Source of the DNA: CAZAPG01 sp964486935
Lineage (GTDB): Bacteria; Chloroflexota; Anaerolineae; 4572-78; J111
Assembly: GCA_964486935.1 (NCBI GenBank)
Contig: CAZAPG010000013.1
Coordinates: forward strand, 1-64,000
DNA: 64,000 bases
Direction of reading: 5' to 3'
The translations under genes and the position numbers were made by a program. Numbering within the stretch: position 1 is the first letter of the stretch; every line of letters starts with the position of its first letter. This document shows, one piece after another, positions 52,665 to 61,789 of the stretch. The notes beneath the pieces were generated by a model. The model had not been told where the DNA came from. It made no database searches and saw nothing but the letters and a program-made list of their open reading frames with translations.

Positions 52665-54808
52665 TAGTTACTCGAATTCTTCATAATGATGGGTAAAAAG
52701 ATATCTCCTGAACCACTCAAGCCGCAATTGCCTTCATCCGGGTAAGCCGCGAAAACGCATCGAGCTGGTTTGGGGTCTACTTTATTGCCTTCAGTCCCCT
52801 TATACAACCCAAAATGCCAGGCAATGATTGTGCCCTGGCTCGTAATGTCTCTTAGTTTGGGGATGTAACCAAGTGGCACCCGTCGCTCCCAAATCGTTTG
52901 TTGGCCGGCATTAGCGCCAACTTGGTCGCATATCGTCTCATCGTCAACTCCTATATCTCGGTACTGATACCAAATTACTTTTTCCACTGCGTTTATAGTT
53001 GTACCCCAACGTTTGACCTCATTGAAGAGAATATCAAAGCTGTCTTTTAGATAGGTCGCCTGTTCCTGATCGGTCACGGCCAACTCCTGCCAACAGGTCA
53101 GAGGAGCGCCGGGATCATCCCCGGCGCTGTTCCAACCAATCTCAGTAATCCACACATCTTTGAATTTTTCACCATTTTGGGGGTCGGCCATTGTTTTCAT
53201 GAACTTATCCAAAATCGTAATATGAGGCAAAGGCCCTACTGCATGCAGGTATACATCAGGCTCAAGCCCACCAGCCTGGGGAGCAACCTCATTAGGGTCA
53301 GGATAAGGGTGAATAGCTAAATATTTAAAAGGGCTATTTGACCCTACCGCACCCAACGTACGGAGCTCTTCATACACAGGCTCAAAGTAATCAATATGTG
53401 AGCGATCCCACGCGCTACTCAACCCACCATAAAGCAACAAAACAGGCCGGCTATTTTGTTGTAATGTTTGGTGAGTTTCAACCAGGAGCGGGGCGTAAAG
53501 TTCCGGGGTTATGTATGGGCTGTCAGGATTATCTGGCCCTAAATCCTGTTCATTCCAAATTTCCCAATAATAGATGCGCCCTTCAAAATGGTTCGCCAGT
53601 AGATCAACCGTGTTGGCAAACTCTTGTCGATAACTGGTTGCTGTGGCCGGAACATTGTAATCCTGACGCACCAGAGTTTGCTGGTTGACGACTCCTAAAA
53701 CACTGATACCCTGAGCACACAACGTATCAAACATCCGGTCATACTCCTGCAATTGAACCACACCGTTTTGTTCCATAAAGAGCATGCGTACCAGACCGGC
53801 ATCGGCGGCTAATAAGCCATCCACAACCTGGGTATCGCCGGAACGGATAATGGGCACAGTTTGAGTGCCGACCGTTTCATACGGATCGACCACTACCCCT
53901 TTGAAGGGGTCCAGAGAATTACAGGCGTTCACCGGCGTGTTATAGCGCCAAATTTCCAGGTTATCTATCCAGGCCCCCTGTCCGGTGGGGCCGTCGTTGT
54001 CGCTGGTAAAAAACCAACTGACGTAGACTTGCGGCGAACCGCTTACTCCATCAAAATAAACGTTCATTTTGCGCCAGTTGGTATTGACCCCGCTCCACTG
54101 TATCGCTGTATAGCTCAAGCCATCAAATGAAATTCCTACAAACAAAGCGTCATCTGGATCATTAATCTCTAACCAACGGTCAAAACGAACCAGAATCTTT
54201 TCGGTAGAAGGATTTCCACCAAGATTAAACGGGCCACAAACTAACCAACTATTCAAATTAGCAGGGTAAGGATTAGTGGCCGGACTAACACCATCTGAGC
54301 CGCTTTTGGCGGGCCAACCCGCTTTAACGGAAGGAGGGAAGGGGTTATAACTGTCACTACCCCAGTAACGTTCTAAACCATCCAAAGAACGGTCCTGAGT
54401 ATTGCATCCCGGTTGAGGGAAAAATCCCTCGAAATTCTCGGTAAAAAGCTGAACCCAATTATCTTCAAATGGTACGCTGGTTGTTGTAATCTCTTTTCCA
54501 CTCCCCTCACCATAAGGCAAAAGCACCGGCGGTTCTTGGGGCAAAGGGCCTGTGTATTGAACTGTTATCAATTTAGGCTGGTCGGATTGAGCCTCAACCG
54601 GATCATTGTTAATGAATTTCAGGGTGGGTGGTTCCTCTTCAGACAACGTTACATATACGATGGCTTCAGAGGCGCCATTTTGTAGAGAGTTAGCGGCGAT
54701 GGGGGTTTCCTGATATGTAGGGGTGGCAGCCTGCGAAGAGGAAACCTTATCGAACCAAATCACTCCTACGACGACTCCAATAAGTAAAACCACAAAAATC
54801 TTGCGCAT
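52664..54808 (-). CDS. Secreted glycoside-hydrolase-like (clan A) protein
   Basis: 714 aa; the second of two adjacent ATGs (54808) is better spaced from GGGAGGG. An N-terminal hydrophobic segment acts as signal or anchor. Residues ~95-300 look like a jelly-roll carbohydrate-binding module (SWFFTSDNDG, WIDNLEIWRY). The C-terminal TIM barrel has IYYWEIWNEQDL (acid/base Glu) and DVWITEIGWNSAG (nucleophile Glu), the pattern of clan GH-A enzymes such as GH39/GH5 types. Activity on an extracellular polysaccharide is likely; the family number is uncertain. Coupled to the YVTN gene. Confidence 0.8.
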   Translation of the reverse strand: MRKIFVVLLIGVVVGVIWFDKVSSSQAATPTYQETPIAANSLQNGASEAIVYVTLSEEEPPTLKFINNDPVEAQSDQPKLITVQYTGPLPQEPPVLLPYGEGSGKEITTTSVPFEDNWVQLFTENFEGFFPQPGCNTQDRSLDGLERYWGSDSYNPFPPSVKAGWPAKSGSDGVSPATNPYPANLNSWLVCGPFNLGGNPSTEKILVRFDRWLEINDPDDALFVGISFDGLSYTAIQWSGVNTNWRKMNVYFDGVSGSPQVYVSWFFTSDNDGPTGQGAWIDNLEIWRYNTPVNACNSLDPFKGVVVDPYETVGTQTVPIIRSGDTQVVDGLLAADAGLVRMLFMEQNGVVQLQEYDRMFDTLCAQGISVLGVVNQQTLVRQDYNVPATATSYRQEFANTVDLLANHFEGRIYYWEIWNEQDLGPDNPDSPYITPELYAPLLVETHQTLQQNSRPVLLLYGGLSSAWDRSHIDYFEPVYEELRTLGAVGSNSPFKYLAIHPYPDPNEVAPQAGGLEPDVYLHAVGPLPHITILDKFMKTMADPQNGEKFKDVWITEIGWNSAGDDPGAPLTCWQELAVTDQEQATYLKDSFDILFNEVKRWGTTINAVEKVIWYQYRDIGVDDETICDQVGANAGQQTIWERRVPLGYIPKLRDITSQGTIIAWHFGLYKGTEGNKVDPKPARCVFAAYPDEGNCGLSGSGDIFLPIIMKNSSN

Positions 54809-54914
54809 CATTCCCTCCCAATTTTGACAATTGATAACGCAGACGACTTTTTACGTCTTACTTGAATTGTAGTATAGTTAAGAGGGTTGCAATAATGATC
54901 AGCTTTAGAAATTT

Positions 54915-55778
54915 ATGAAAATACTCAGACCCTATCTGTTCAATTCCGATTTACCACTTTTAATCATTGTTTTGTTGTCAGGCTGGTTGACGTGGCGATT
55001 ACTTGCCGATTATCCTCAACAGATTGAGACGTTTCAAACATCGCCGCCAGCCACGCCAACCTCAACCCCAACCCTGCCTCCGCCAATTCTAAGCTATGAA
55101 AAAATCGTAGACAAACTTGAGGCTGTGGTTGGCGATACCTTGACCTATAATCTGATCATCACCAACGCCGGAGGTCCAACCACCCACACCGTGATATTGG
55201 ACCCTTTAGAGCCTCAAGTGTTCTGGCCCGGTGTTATCACCTCGACTTATGGCACACCGGGCTATGATCCCATTGCTAACCACGTGGGTTGGGCCGGGTC
55301 TATGCTGCCAACAACAACCCTCGTTATCAGTTATACTGTTGTTATCACCAACGTCCCGCCATTTAACAATGGCAATGTTATTACCAACGGAATGTTTGTG
55401 ATGGATTTTACAAATGGTGTTTCTATTGCCACTCGTATTGTTGAAACTACCATCTCCACCCCTACACCATCTCCAACCAATACGCCACGGCCAACCAATA
55501 CACCAAGACCAACCAACACCCCCCGACCCACCCCAACATTGACGCCAATCCCCACTAATACCTCCCTCCCAACCAATACCGCTACTCCCACAGAAACTCC
55601 CTTTCCAGTCCCTACATTTACTCTTGAACCAACGAACACGCCTGTTGCCTTACCAACAGTTACGGCTAATCCAGAATCTAATCCGACTCAACCCACTCCT
55701 ACGGCTGAAATCGCCCCAACACAAAAATCATCCTCTACTGAATGGCCTAAACTCCTGCCGGAAACGGGAGAGCGGTAA
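54915..55778 (+). CDS. Surface protein with DUF11-like domain, Thr/Pro stalk and C-terminal LPETG
   Basis: 287 aa. An N-terminal TM/signal segment (LLIIVLLSGWLTWRLL), a DUF11-like domain (~60-190: VGDTLTYNLIITNAGGP, VISYTVVITNVPP), then a stalk of TNTPRPTNTPRPT and TPTP repeats. It ends LPETGER, a sortase-like motif without the hydrophobic segment and positive tail that normally follow. The motif may be vestigial or cut short. Divergent from the glycosidase-like gene, and in the same lower-GC block. Confidence 0.72.
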   Translation: MKILRPYLFNSDLPLLIIVLLSGWLTWRLLADYPQQIETFQTSPPATPTSTPTLPPPILSYEKIVDKLEAVVGDTLTYNLIITNAGGPTTHTVILDPLEPQVFWPGVITSTYGTPGYDPIANHVGWAGSMLPTTTLVISYTVVITNVPPFNNGNVITNGMFVMDFTNGVSIATRIVETTISTPTPSPTNTPRPTNTPRPTNTPRPTPTLTPIPTNTSLPTNTATPTETPFPVPTFTLEPTNTPVALPTVTANPESNPTQPTPTAEIAPTQKSSSTEWPKLLPETGER

Positions 55779-56009
55779 TTTCATATCTCTATTCGCTTAT
55801 ACCCAAAACCTTCGCAACCCACTAATATTAAGAGATTCCAAGAATTGTGGCAAATGAGAAAAATACAATAAATGGGTCAATCCCACACGGATCGAATCGC
55901 TGAAAGAGCTAAAACCATTGACTTTTCGCTTTTTTCTCAACAGGTTCAATCCATTCGCGCCCTCAGCGATTCTGTGGGGTGAATTTCCGGTAGCTCGTTT
56001 TGTATCATC
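55779..56009. other. Gap between DUF11-like gene and radical SAM gene
   Basis: 231 bp where the lower-GC block ends. I see no promoter, terminator or gene in it. Confidence 0.4.
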
Positions 56010-57089
56010 TCAGGATAAAACAACGGTGGAGATGACGCGGGCCATGGTGGGGGGGTGCAGCAGCATATTGGCGTACGAGGCGTTGGCCATGGGGCAGTCG
56101 CACTCGCCGCGGTAGATGCTGCGGCGCATGTTGGCCATCGGTTCGCTGCGCCAGATGCGGCCCAGGTCGTAATCGTTGTCGCGCAGGTTGCCCACGCCCT
56201 CGGCCCGGATGCAGCAGCTCCACACATCGCCGTTGGGGGCTAGCTGGCAACTGGCCCAGCCGGCGTAGCAGGGGATGACCTGCCGGCGCTCGTAGAGGAT
56301 GCGTTTGGCCAGTTGGTAGTACTCGGCGCGAAAGGCCTGGGTAATTTTGGCAAAGCCTTTTACCGGGCGCTGGCGTGCCCTCTGGCTGAGAAAATCGGCG
56401 ATGGGGCCGTATTTTTCGGCCAGCGGCGTAATTTCCCAGCCGATGGTGTCCAGTTCAACCCGCTCTTCGGCAATTTCGGTGATGTAGCTGTCCGGCTCCA
56501 GAAATTCCAGCCCGGCGTAAATCTCAAAAAAGCGGTCGATGTTGAAATTGGAGATGACGGTGTGGTTGGTCAGCACCAGATTTTTGCGCTCTTTTTGCAG
56601 GGCCTTTAGCTCCTGCCAGGTTTTCATGGCCTTGTTCCAGTTGCCGGGAACCATGCGGATTTCATCGTGGCGCTCGCCCACCTCATCCAGCGACAGGTTA
56701 ATGCCGATGTTGGTTTTGGGCGCGCCGGCGCACAGGCGGTCTACCTGCTCGATGATGCGTTTGGTGAGAATTCCGTTGGTGGGAATGGTGATAACCGAGG
56801 GTTGGCAATGTTTGTAGGCCGACAGGGCCATATCGGCGGTATCTTTGCGCATAAACGGCTCGCCGCCGGTAAAGGTAAAGTAGAGCGGGCCGCGGCCAAT
56901 ATTGGCAAAGGTGCGGTCCCACTCTTCCAGGGTCATATCGTCATTGGGCTTGCGCCAGACATCGCATGTTTTGCACTTGCTGTTGCAGCGATAGCTGACG
57001 CTGACCACAATGGAAAAGGGCAGCATAGTCGGCCAGCCAAATTTGCGGTATGACCAGTACAGCGGGAGTTTGGTTAACAGTCGTAACAT
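56010..57089 (-). CDS. Radical SAM protein (SPASM/twitch-type C terminus)
   Basis: 359 aa. The cluster motif SYRCNSKCKTCDVW (CxxxCxxC) lies at ~33-43, and FTFTGGEPFMRKD follows. The C-terminal part has further cysteines (CYAGWASCQLAPNGDVWSCC, CDCP) of the SPASM/twitch type that bind auxiliary FeS clusters. Such enzymes often modify peptides or small molecules. No B12 domain. It lies 74 bp after a B12-radical SAM gene across a word-repeat element, so a shared pathway is possible. The product is unknown. Confidence 0.87.
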   Translation of the reverse strand: MLRLLTKLPLYWSYRKFGWPTMLPFSIVVSVSYRCNSKCKTCDVWRKPNDDMTLEEWDRTFANIGRGPLYFTFTGGEPFMRKDTADMALSAYKHCQPSVITIPTNGILTKRIIEQVDRLCAGAPKTNIGINLSLDEVGERHDEIRMVPGNWNKAMKTWQELKALQKERKNLVLTNHTVISNFNIDRFFEIYAGLEFLEPDSYITEIAEERVELDTIGWEITPLAEKYGPIADFLSQRARQRPVKGFAKITQAFRAEYYQLAKRILYERRQVIPCYAGWASCQLAPNGDVWSCCIRAEGVGNLRDNDYDLGRIWRSEPMANMRRSIYRGECDCPMANASYANMLLHPPTMARVISTVVLS

Positions 57090-57112
57090 GGGTAGATATG
57101 TCAGCGGGTGAT

Positions 57113-57154
57113 TAGTAATTGGTAATTAGTGAATAATCCAAATACCAATTACTA
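57113..57154. repeat. Inverted repeat TAGTAATTGGTA / TACCAATTACTA
   Basis: A perfect 12-bp inverted repeat with flanking copies of the ATTGGTAATT word. It fills the gap between two radical SAM genes. Confidence 0.7.
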
Positions 57155-57163
57155 ATTACCGAC

Positions 57164-58660
57164 TCACGCTGCCGCTGCCTCTCGCTCACCCAGGCCCAGC
57201 AGCATATTGGCGGCTGTTCTAACATAGTAGGGGAAGCGCTGCCAGGTGTCTTTGCGGGTGGCAATACGGGCAATGCGTTTGGGGCGCAGGTAAAAGCGGC
57301 GGTGGGCCTCGTGCCATTTGCGCTCAACGGTGGCTTTGTCCAGCTCGCCAAAGGCGAAGTGGGCCTTGTTATCCTGAATAGCCAGTTGCGACCAGTCCAT
57401 ATTATCGGAAAAGACGTTGCCGTGCTCTTTGAGGGTTTCCCACATTTCGGTGCCGGGGAAGGGCGCGGCCATCATAAAATGGGCCAGGTCCGGGTCCAGC
57501 CGCAGAGCCAACTGGATGGTTTTTTCCATCGACTCTTCGGTTTCGCCGGGCATGCCAAAAATGAAAAAGCCCATCGTTTGCAGTTTGGCCTGTTTGGCCC
57601 ACTGAAAGGCGTTTTGGACCATTTCCACGGTTTGCCCTTTTTTGATGACATTCCGCAGCATCCAGTCGTCGCCGTTTTCCACGCCAAAGCCGACCCGCTT
57701 GCAGCCGGCCTGCTTCATCAGTTGGAACAGTTCGGCGTCGGTGTTGTTGACTTTCATGCCGTGGATAGTGACCCAGGGGACGTGGTTGAGATTGGCTTTG
57801 ATGAGCGCCCGGCACAAATCTTTGGCGCGCTGCCGGTCCAGATTCCAGATATCGTCGGTGATGCCGATTTCCGTTGCGCCCAAATCTTTCACCAGCCACT
57901 CCCACTCGGCGATGACGTTATCGATGGTGCGCCCGCGCCAGGTGTCGCCGGTAATGGGCTTGGAACAGTAGGTGCATTTGTAGGGGCAGCCCCGCGAGGT
58001 GACAATGGTGTAGGCCCGCGCATTCATATCCAGGCCGTCGGTGAGAGGGTTCAGGTTGGTGTAGCGGTCGATTTTGAACATGTCGTGCGCGGGAAAGGGG
58101 ATGGCGTCGATGTCGTCGGGCAGGGGCCGGTCAAGATTGTGGCGGATTTTGCCCTCCCTATCCCGCCAGGAAAGGCCAAGGATGTTGCCCCAGCCGGCGG
58201 CGGGGGCAAACAATTTTGGATTTTGACCGTTATCAGTATTCGACCCCTGATACTTGTCGATCTCCTGTTGTTTCTCTAGCGCGGCCATAATTTCGATAAT
58301 CGTGTATTCGGCTTCGCCGCGCACCACCAGGTCAACCTGATTCTTTTCCATCGACTCGTGGGGTTGCAGGGTCAGGTGCGGGCCGCCCAAAATGGTGAGC
58401 GCGCCATGCTTTTTGGCGATTTTGGCCTCGTCCCAGGCATTGTTAATCAGCGGGGTGGGCGCGGAAAAGCCTACGATGTCAAACTTGTCACGCGAGAGTT
58501 TTTCGTCCAGGGTTTCAATATCTACCTCAACCGAGGCGTCCCAAATTTCAGCCTCGTATCCGCGCGCGCGCAGCGAACCGGCCAGATAGGCCAGCCCCAT
58601 GTGAATATGTTTGCGGCTGTTCCAAACTTCGGAGTGTGGACTTGCCAGTAAAATTCTCAT
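57164..58660 (-). CDS. B12-binding radical SAM protein
   Basis: 498 aa from the ATG at 58660, with GGAG upstream. The N-terminal B12-type Rossmann domain includes ILGGPHLTLQPHESM and LVVRGEAEYTIIEIM. The radical SAM motif is TSRGCPYKCTYCSKP, with FGVENGDDWMLRNVIKKGQT and GFFIFGMPGETEESMEKT. It shares the whole architecture with the 58779 protein, so the two are paralogues. The C-terminal ~70 residues are basic (RRFYLRPKRIARI). Substrate unknown; relatives include lipid and natural-product methylases. Confidence 0.9.
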   Translation of the reverse strand: MRILLASPHSEVWNSRKHIHMGLAYLAGSLRARGYEAEIWDASVEVDIETLDEKLSRDKFDIVGFSAPTPLINNAWDEAKIAKKHGALTILGGPHLTLQPHESMEKNQVDLVVRGEAEYTIIEIMAALEKQQEIDKYQGSNTDNGQNPKLFAPAAGWGNILGLSWRDREGKIRHNLDRPLPDDIDAIPFPAHDMFKIDRYTNLNPLTDGLDMNARAYTIVTSRGCPYKCTYCSKPITGDTWRGRTIDNVIAEWEWLVKDLGATEIGITDDIWNLDRQRAKDLCRALIKANLNHVPWVTIHGMKVNNTDAELFQLMKQAGCKRVGFGVENGDDWMLRNVIKKGQTVEMVQNAFQWAKQAKLQTMGFFIFGMPGETEESMEKTIQLALRLDPDLAHFMMAAPFPGTEMWETLKEHGNVFSDNMDWSQLAIQDNKAHFAFGELDKATVERKWHEAHRRFYLRPKRIARIATRKDTWQRFPYYVRTAANMLLGLGEREAAAA

Positions 58661-58685
58661 AACTTCTCCGGTTTTCAAAAGCTAT

Positions 58686-58759
58686 CCACAGATGGGCACA
58701 GATTTTCACAGATAATTTGCTTTTTTATTTTATCTGTGTCCATCTGTGTTTATCTGTGG
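58686..58759. repeat. Inverted word repeat of CCACAGAT / ATCTGTGG type
   Basis: Arms of about 29 nt (58686-58714 and 58731-58759), each made of three imperfect copies of CACAGAT or ATCTGTG, separated by a T-rich loop. It lies between two radical SAM genes. Confidence 0.7.
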
Positions 58760-58778
58760 ACTTTAATAAATAGAAAAA

Positions 58779-60269
58779 CTATACGATTGCCTTGGCTTCA
58801 ACGGCCTTGCGTAGTTCGGTTTTCTCTTTTTGAGGGAAGATGGTTTTGAAGGCGACTTTGAAGGTGCGCCGCCAGTTGAGCCAGAAATCTTTGCGGGCCA
58901 GCGTCATGGCGATGCGGTGCGGGCGCAGGTAGAAGCGGCGATAGGCCTCTTTCCATTTGCGCTCGACCATCTCGGCGGTCATATCGCCCAACTCGTAGCG
59001 GGCGCGGCCATCAAAAAAGACATAATCTTCCCAGTCATCCAGCAACAGCCGGCCCTGGCGCTTGGCAATCTCGAACACTTTGGTGCCGGGGTAGGGCGTC
59101 ATCATAGAGAAGTTGGCAATGAGCGGGTCAACTTCGCAGGCAAATTTAATGGTGCGCTCCATGCTCTCTTCGGTTTCGCCCGGCAGGCCGATGATGAAAA
59201 AGCCGATGGTTTCCAGCCCCACGGCTTTGGCGTTTTTAAAGGCCTGGCGGATGGTGTCGTGGTCAATCTTTTTGTCAATTGAGAGCAGCACATCCGGGTC
59301 GCCGCTTTCCACGCCAAAGGCGGTGCGCTTGAGGCCGGCCTTTTTCAGCTTGCCCAGCAACTCGGTGGTGGCCAGGTTGGCCCGGATACCGTTGACAAAT
59401 ATCCAGGGCACGTGGTTAACTTTGTGCTCGATAAACAGGTCGGCCATTTTTTCCAGCCGGTCAACCTGAATATTGGCCGAGTCATCGAGCACGCCAATTT
59501 CCTGCGCGCCCAAATCATTCACCAGATGCTGCCACTCGGCCAGCACGCTTTGGGGGCTGCGGGCGCGCCATTTGATGGGCATAATGCTCTGCGAGCAGAA
59601 AGTGCAGCGATAGGGGCACCCCCGCGAAGTCATCACCGAGAAGGAGCGGGCGCCGTCAACGGCATCGGTGGCGGGTTGCAGGTTGGTGTAACGCTCCATT
59701 TTGAAAAAGTGGTAGGCCGGAAAGGGCAGCGTGTCCAAATCGGCAATGGGGGGGTGGTCCGGGTTGTGGCGCTCGTGGCCGGTGGTGGTGTAGTAACTGA
59801 TGCCCAGCAGGCCGTCCAGCAGCCCCTGCTGCGGGTCCAGCAGGTTGCGGGCGGTAAAGCCGGGGTTATTCTTTTTGGCGGTTTCAATAATGCCGCACAG
59901 CTTGAGCCACACTTCTTCGCCTTCGCCGCGCACCACTATGTCAACTTCGGGGCGAGCGGCGCTTTCGGCGGGCAACACAGATACGTGCGGGCCGCCCAGC
60001 ACCACCGGAATATCTTTAACGGATTTAATGGCCTGAGCCGTGCGCCAGGCCGATTTGACCTGCGGCGTGTTGGCCGTAATGCCGATAATTTCAGGGTCAA
60101 ACCGTTTGACAACCTCGGTGATGGGTTCGTCTTCAACGTCGGCGTCAAACAGCAGCACCTCATCCCCGCGCTGCTCCGAAACCGCAGCCAGGTAAGCCAG
60201 CCCCAGATGGGGCGTGGTGCGGGTGTCAATTGGTAGCCGAAAGCGGGGATTTACAATCATAACACGCAT
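58779..60269 (-). CDS. B12-binding radical SAM protein
   Basis: 496 aa, ATG preceded by GGGAGG. N-terminal B12-type domain: LGLAYLAAVSEQRGDEVLLFDADVED, VLGGPHVSVLPAES, IVVRGEGEEVW. Radical SAM motif SRGCPYRCTFCSQS; also FGVESGDPDVLLSIDKKIDHD and GFFIIGLPGETEESMERT. A basic tail (RRFYLRPHRIAMTLARKDFW) matches the 57164 protein, supporting a recent duplication. First gene of the radical SAM set, behind its own promoter. Substrate unknown. Confidence 0.9.
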   Translation of the reverse strand: MRVMIVNPRFRLPIDTRTTPHLGLAYLAAVSEQRGDEVLLFDADVEDEPITEVVKRFDPEIIGITANTPQVKSAWRTAQAIKSVKDIPVVLGGPHVSVLPAESAARPEVDIVVRGEGEEVWLKLCGIIETAKKNNPGFTARNLLDPQQGLLDGLLGISYYTTTGHERHNPDHPPIADLDTLPFPAYHFFKMERYTNLQPATDAVDGARSFSVMTSRGCPYRCTFCSQSIMPIKWRARSPQSVLAEWQHLVNDLGAQEIGVLDDSANIQVDRLEKMADLFIEHKVNHVPWIFVNGIRANLATTELLGKLKKAGLKRTAFGVESGDPDVLLSIDKKIDHDTIRQAFKNAKAVGLETIGFFIIGLPGETEESMERTIKFACEVDPLIANFSMMTPYPGTKVFEIAKRQGRLLLDDWEDYVFFDGRARYELGDMTAEMVERKWKEAYRRFYLRPHRIAMTLARKDFWLNWRRTFKVAFKTIFPQKEKTELRKAVEAKAIV

Positions 60270-60609
60270 AGGAAATTAACCTCCCTGGAGTGTAAGCGCC
60301 TAATTTTTATAACAATCACTATAATAATTGCCAATTCTACCTTAGGATGAAGATGAAGGCAAAAATTAACGGTAAAGAATCTTTGGCCGAAGCCAACCGT
60401 TACTATAGTGTATCTTGAAGATGTACGCAATTGGGGAAAGGGCGTACAGAAGTGGGGAAGGTTAGGTGATTTGGCGTAAAGGAGGGGTTGGCAATAGTAA
60501 TCGCTGCATAAACGCGGCTGATGGGTTGAATACACCTGTTTGAGGCAACAGACGAAAGACGATGGACGAATACAAACCAACCAAACGTCCGTCCTTGGTC
60601 ATTCGTCCC
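60270..60609. other. Gene-free region upstream of the radical SAM operon
   Basis: 340 bp. It holds the promoter at 60306-60334 and, at 60551-60609, a word repeat of GACGAAAGACGATGGACGAATAC with an inverted copy GTCCGTCCTTGGTCATTCGTCC. The remaining part (60340-60540) shows nothing I can name. Confidence 0.5.
60306..60334 (-). promoter_or_regulatory. Promoter of the radical SAM operon
   Basis: TTGGCA (60329-60334), a 17-bp spacer and TATAAA (60306-60311) on the minus strand. Predicted start ~60299, 30 nt before the ATG. Confidence 0.7.
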
Positions 60610-60906
60610 TTAAAAATTTCGAGCCGAGAGCGGTTTAGCAGGCGCCTCGTCAAGTTTGGCGGCGACACGCTTACCTTTTTCTGTGAGCAGAAAAGTGGCC
60701 GCTGGAAATTTTTGGTTACTGCCAACCAGTCGGCGCGTTTTGAGGATTTCTACAGTTAGCCGGTTGACAGGCTGGGCGGGGCCATCCAGGGGATGCAGTT
60801 GGTACTCCTTGCGGCCATCAAGGTAGCGATGCGATTTGAGCGTCCAGCCATTGATTAAGGCGCGCAGCACCTTTTTTTGGGTTTTTGTGAGGAATAACGG
60901 CTTCAT
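60610..60906 (-). CDS. Small winged-helix-like protein of unknown function
   Basis: 98 aa from the ATG at 60906; the longer frame begins in a low-complexity Arg-rich stretch and is unlikely. TKTQKKVLRALINGWTLKSHRYLDGRKEYQL and VEILKTRRLVGSNQKFPAATFLLTEKGKRVAAKL fit a winged-helix pattern (helix, helix, wing, final helix). It could be a small DNA-binding regulator, but no family is recognised. Flanked on both sides by word-repeat hairpins. Confidence 0.55.
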   Translation of the reverse strand: MKPLFLTKTQKKVLRALINGWTLKSHRYLDGRKEYQLHPLDGPAQPVNRLTVEILKTRRLVGSNQKFPAATFLLTEKGKRVAAKLDEAPAKPLSARNF

Positions 60907-60968
60907 AAGACAACGCCTGCGCCTGCCCTGGCAGACACGCCTTTGATTTGACAAACTTTTCCTGAATG

Positions 60969-61044
60969 TGACCGCCGACCGCTGACGACTGACCGCCTTA
61001 TATCTAAGATTTTTCGGCGGTCGTTGGTCTGCGGTCTGCGGTCA
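60969..61044. repeat. Inverted word repeat of GACCGCCGACC type
   Basis: A left arm TGACCGCCGACCGCTGACGACTGACCGCC-like (60969-60997) and a right arm of GGCGGTCGTTGGTCTGCGGTC type (61017-61044) are imperfect reverse complements around an AT-rich loop. Confidence 0.7.
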
Positions 61045-61092
61045 AAAAGATGTGAAATAAGGGGTATTTTAATTTCAAAAGCAGCGGCAGGT

Positions 61093-61647
61093 TTAAACGG
61101 ATGACCCGCCCTTGCCTTTTTCAATCCGCCGCCAGCCGGTGACAACGGCCACGGTAATGATTACGGCAATCACTACCTCGGCGATAACTTGCGGAATAAG
61201 GGTGACGACGGCCTCGCTGGGAATGTAGCCAAAAATAATCAGCGCGCCTACCACCAAAATGGTGTTGGTGAGCGTCCCCACAATCCCGGCAACCACCAGG
61301 GCCAGGTATTCATTGTAACCTTTGGTAAAAGCGTAACTGTAATAGGCTGTCACCCCAATAAATAGACGAGGAATAACCGACACGCGCGGGTCGGCAAAAA
61401 AGGGCACGGTGGCTTGCAACATACTAAATATGCCAAAAATGCCGCCAATCAGCAGGCCCACAATCGGCCCTTCCATCACGCCGCCCACAATAGCCGGCAC
61501 GTGCATAATGGTCGCATTGCCCGAAACATTAGGCACGGGAATAAACCCCAGGCGAGTGACCCCCAGCAAAATGGCAATCGCCGCCAGCACGCCGGTAATA
61601 ACAATTTTTCTAGTATTCAAAATACCACCTCTTGCAGCGCTTTCCAT
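61093..61647 (-). CDS. ECF transporter S component
   Basis: 184 aa, about six membrane helices. The pattern VITGVLAAIAILLGVTRLGFIPVPN followed by MHVPAIVGGVMEGPIVGLLIGGIFGI is typical of S components, which bind a vitamin or related small molecule and use a shared EcfAAT module. EcfA/T genes are not in the window. The substrate is not obvious. GAGGAGGG lies upstream of the ATG. No riboswitch was recognised in the 143-bp region upstream. Confidence 0.85.
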   Translation of the reverse strand: MESAARGGILNTRKIVITGVLAAIAILLGVTRLGFIPVPNVSGNATIMHVPAIVGGVMEGPIVGLLIGGIFGIFSMLQATVPFFADPRVSVIPRLFIGVTAYYSYAFTKGYNEYLALVVAGIVGTLTNTILVVGALIIFGYIPSEAVVTLIPQVIAEVVIAVIITVAVVTGWRRIEKGKGGSSV

Positions 61648-61789
61648 GATAGTAAAACCCTCCTCTTTTTTAATAGCAGTGATTGTTTGACTGTTGGCAA
61701 CTTACTCAATCCAGGCCAACCGGTAATTTTACTCCTTCTAACTACCTAATTACCATTTACTGACTTTTCCCCACCTCCTTTCCGGCCCT

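Noticed and set aside
55779..56009. Remains of an insertion sequence at the end of the lower-GC block
   Set aside because: No transposase fragment, terminal inverted repeats or target duplication could be seen.
57302..58279. 325-codon plus-strand ORF over a radical SAM gene
   Set aside because: Shadow frame; the minus frame has a complete radical SAM motif and ribosome site.
61648..61789. Vitamin riboswitch upstream of the ECF S component
   Set aside because: No B12, TPP, FMN or similar core motif is visible; the region contains only an ATTACC word repeat.
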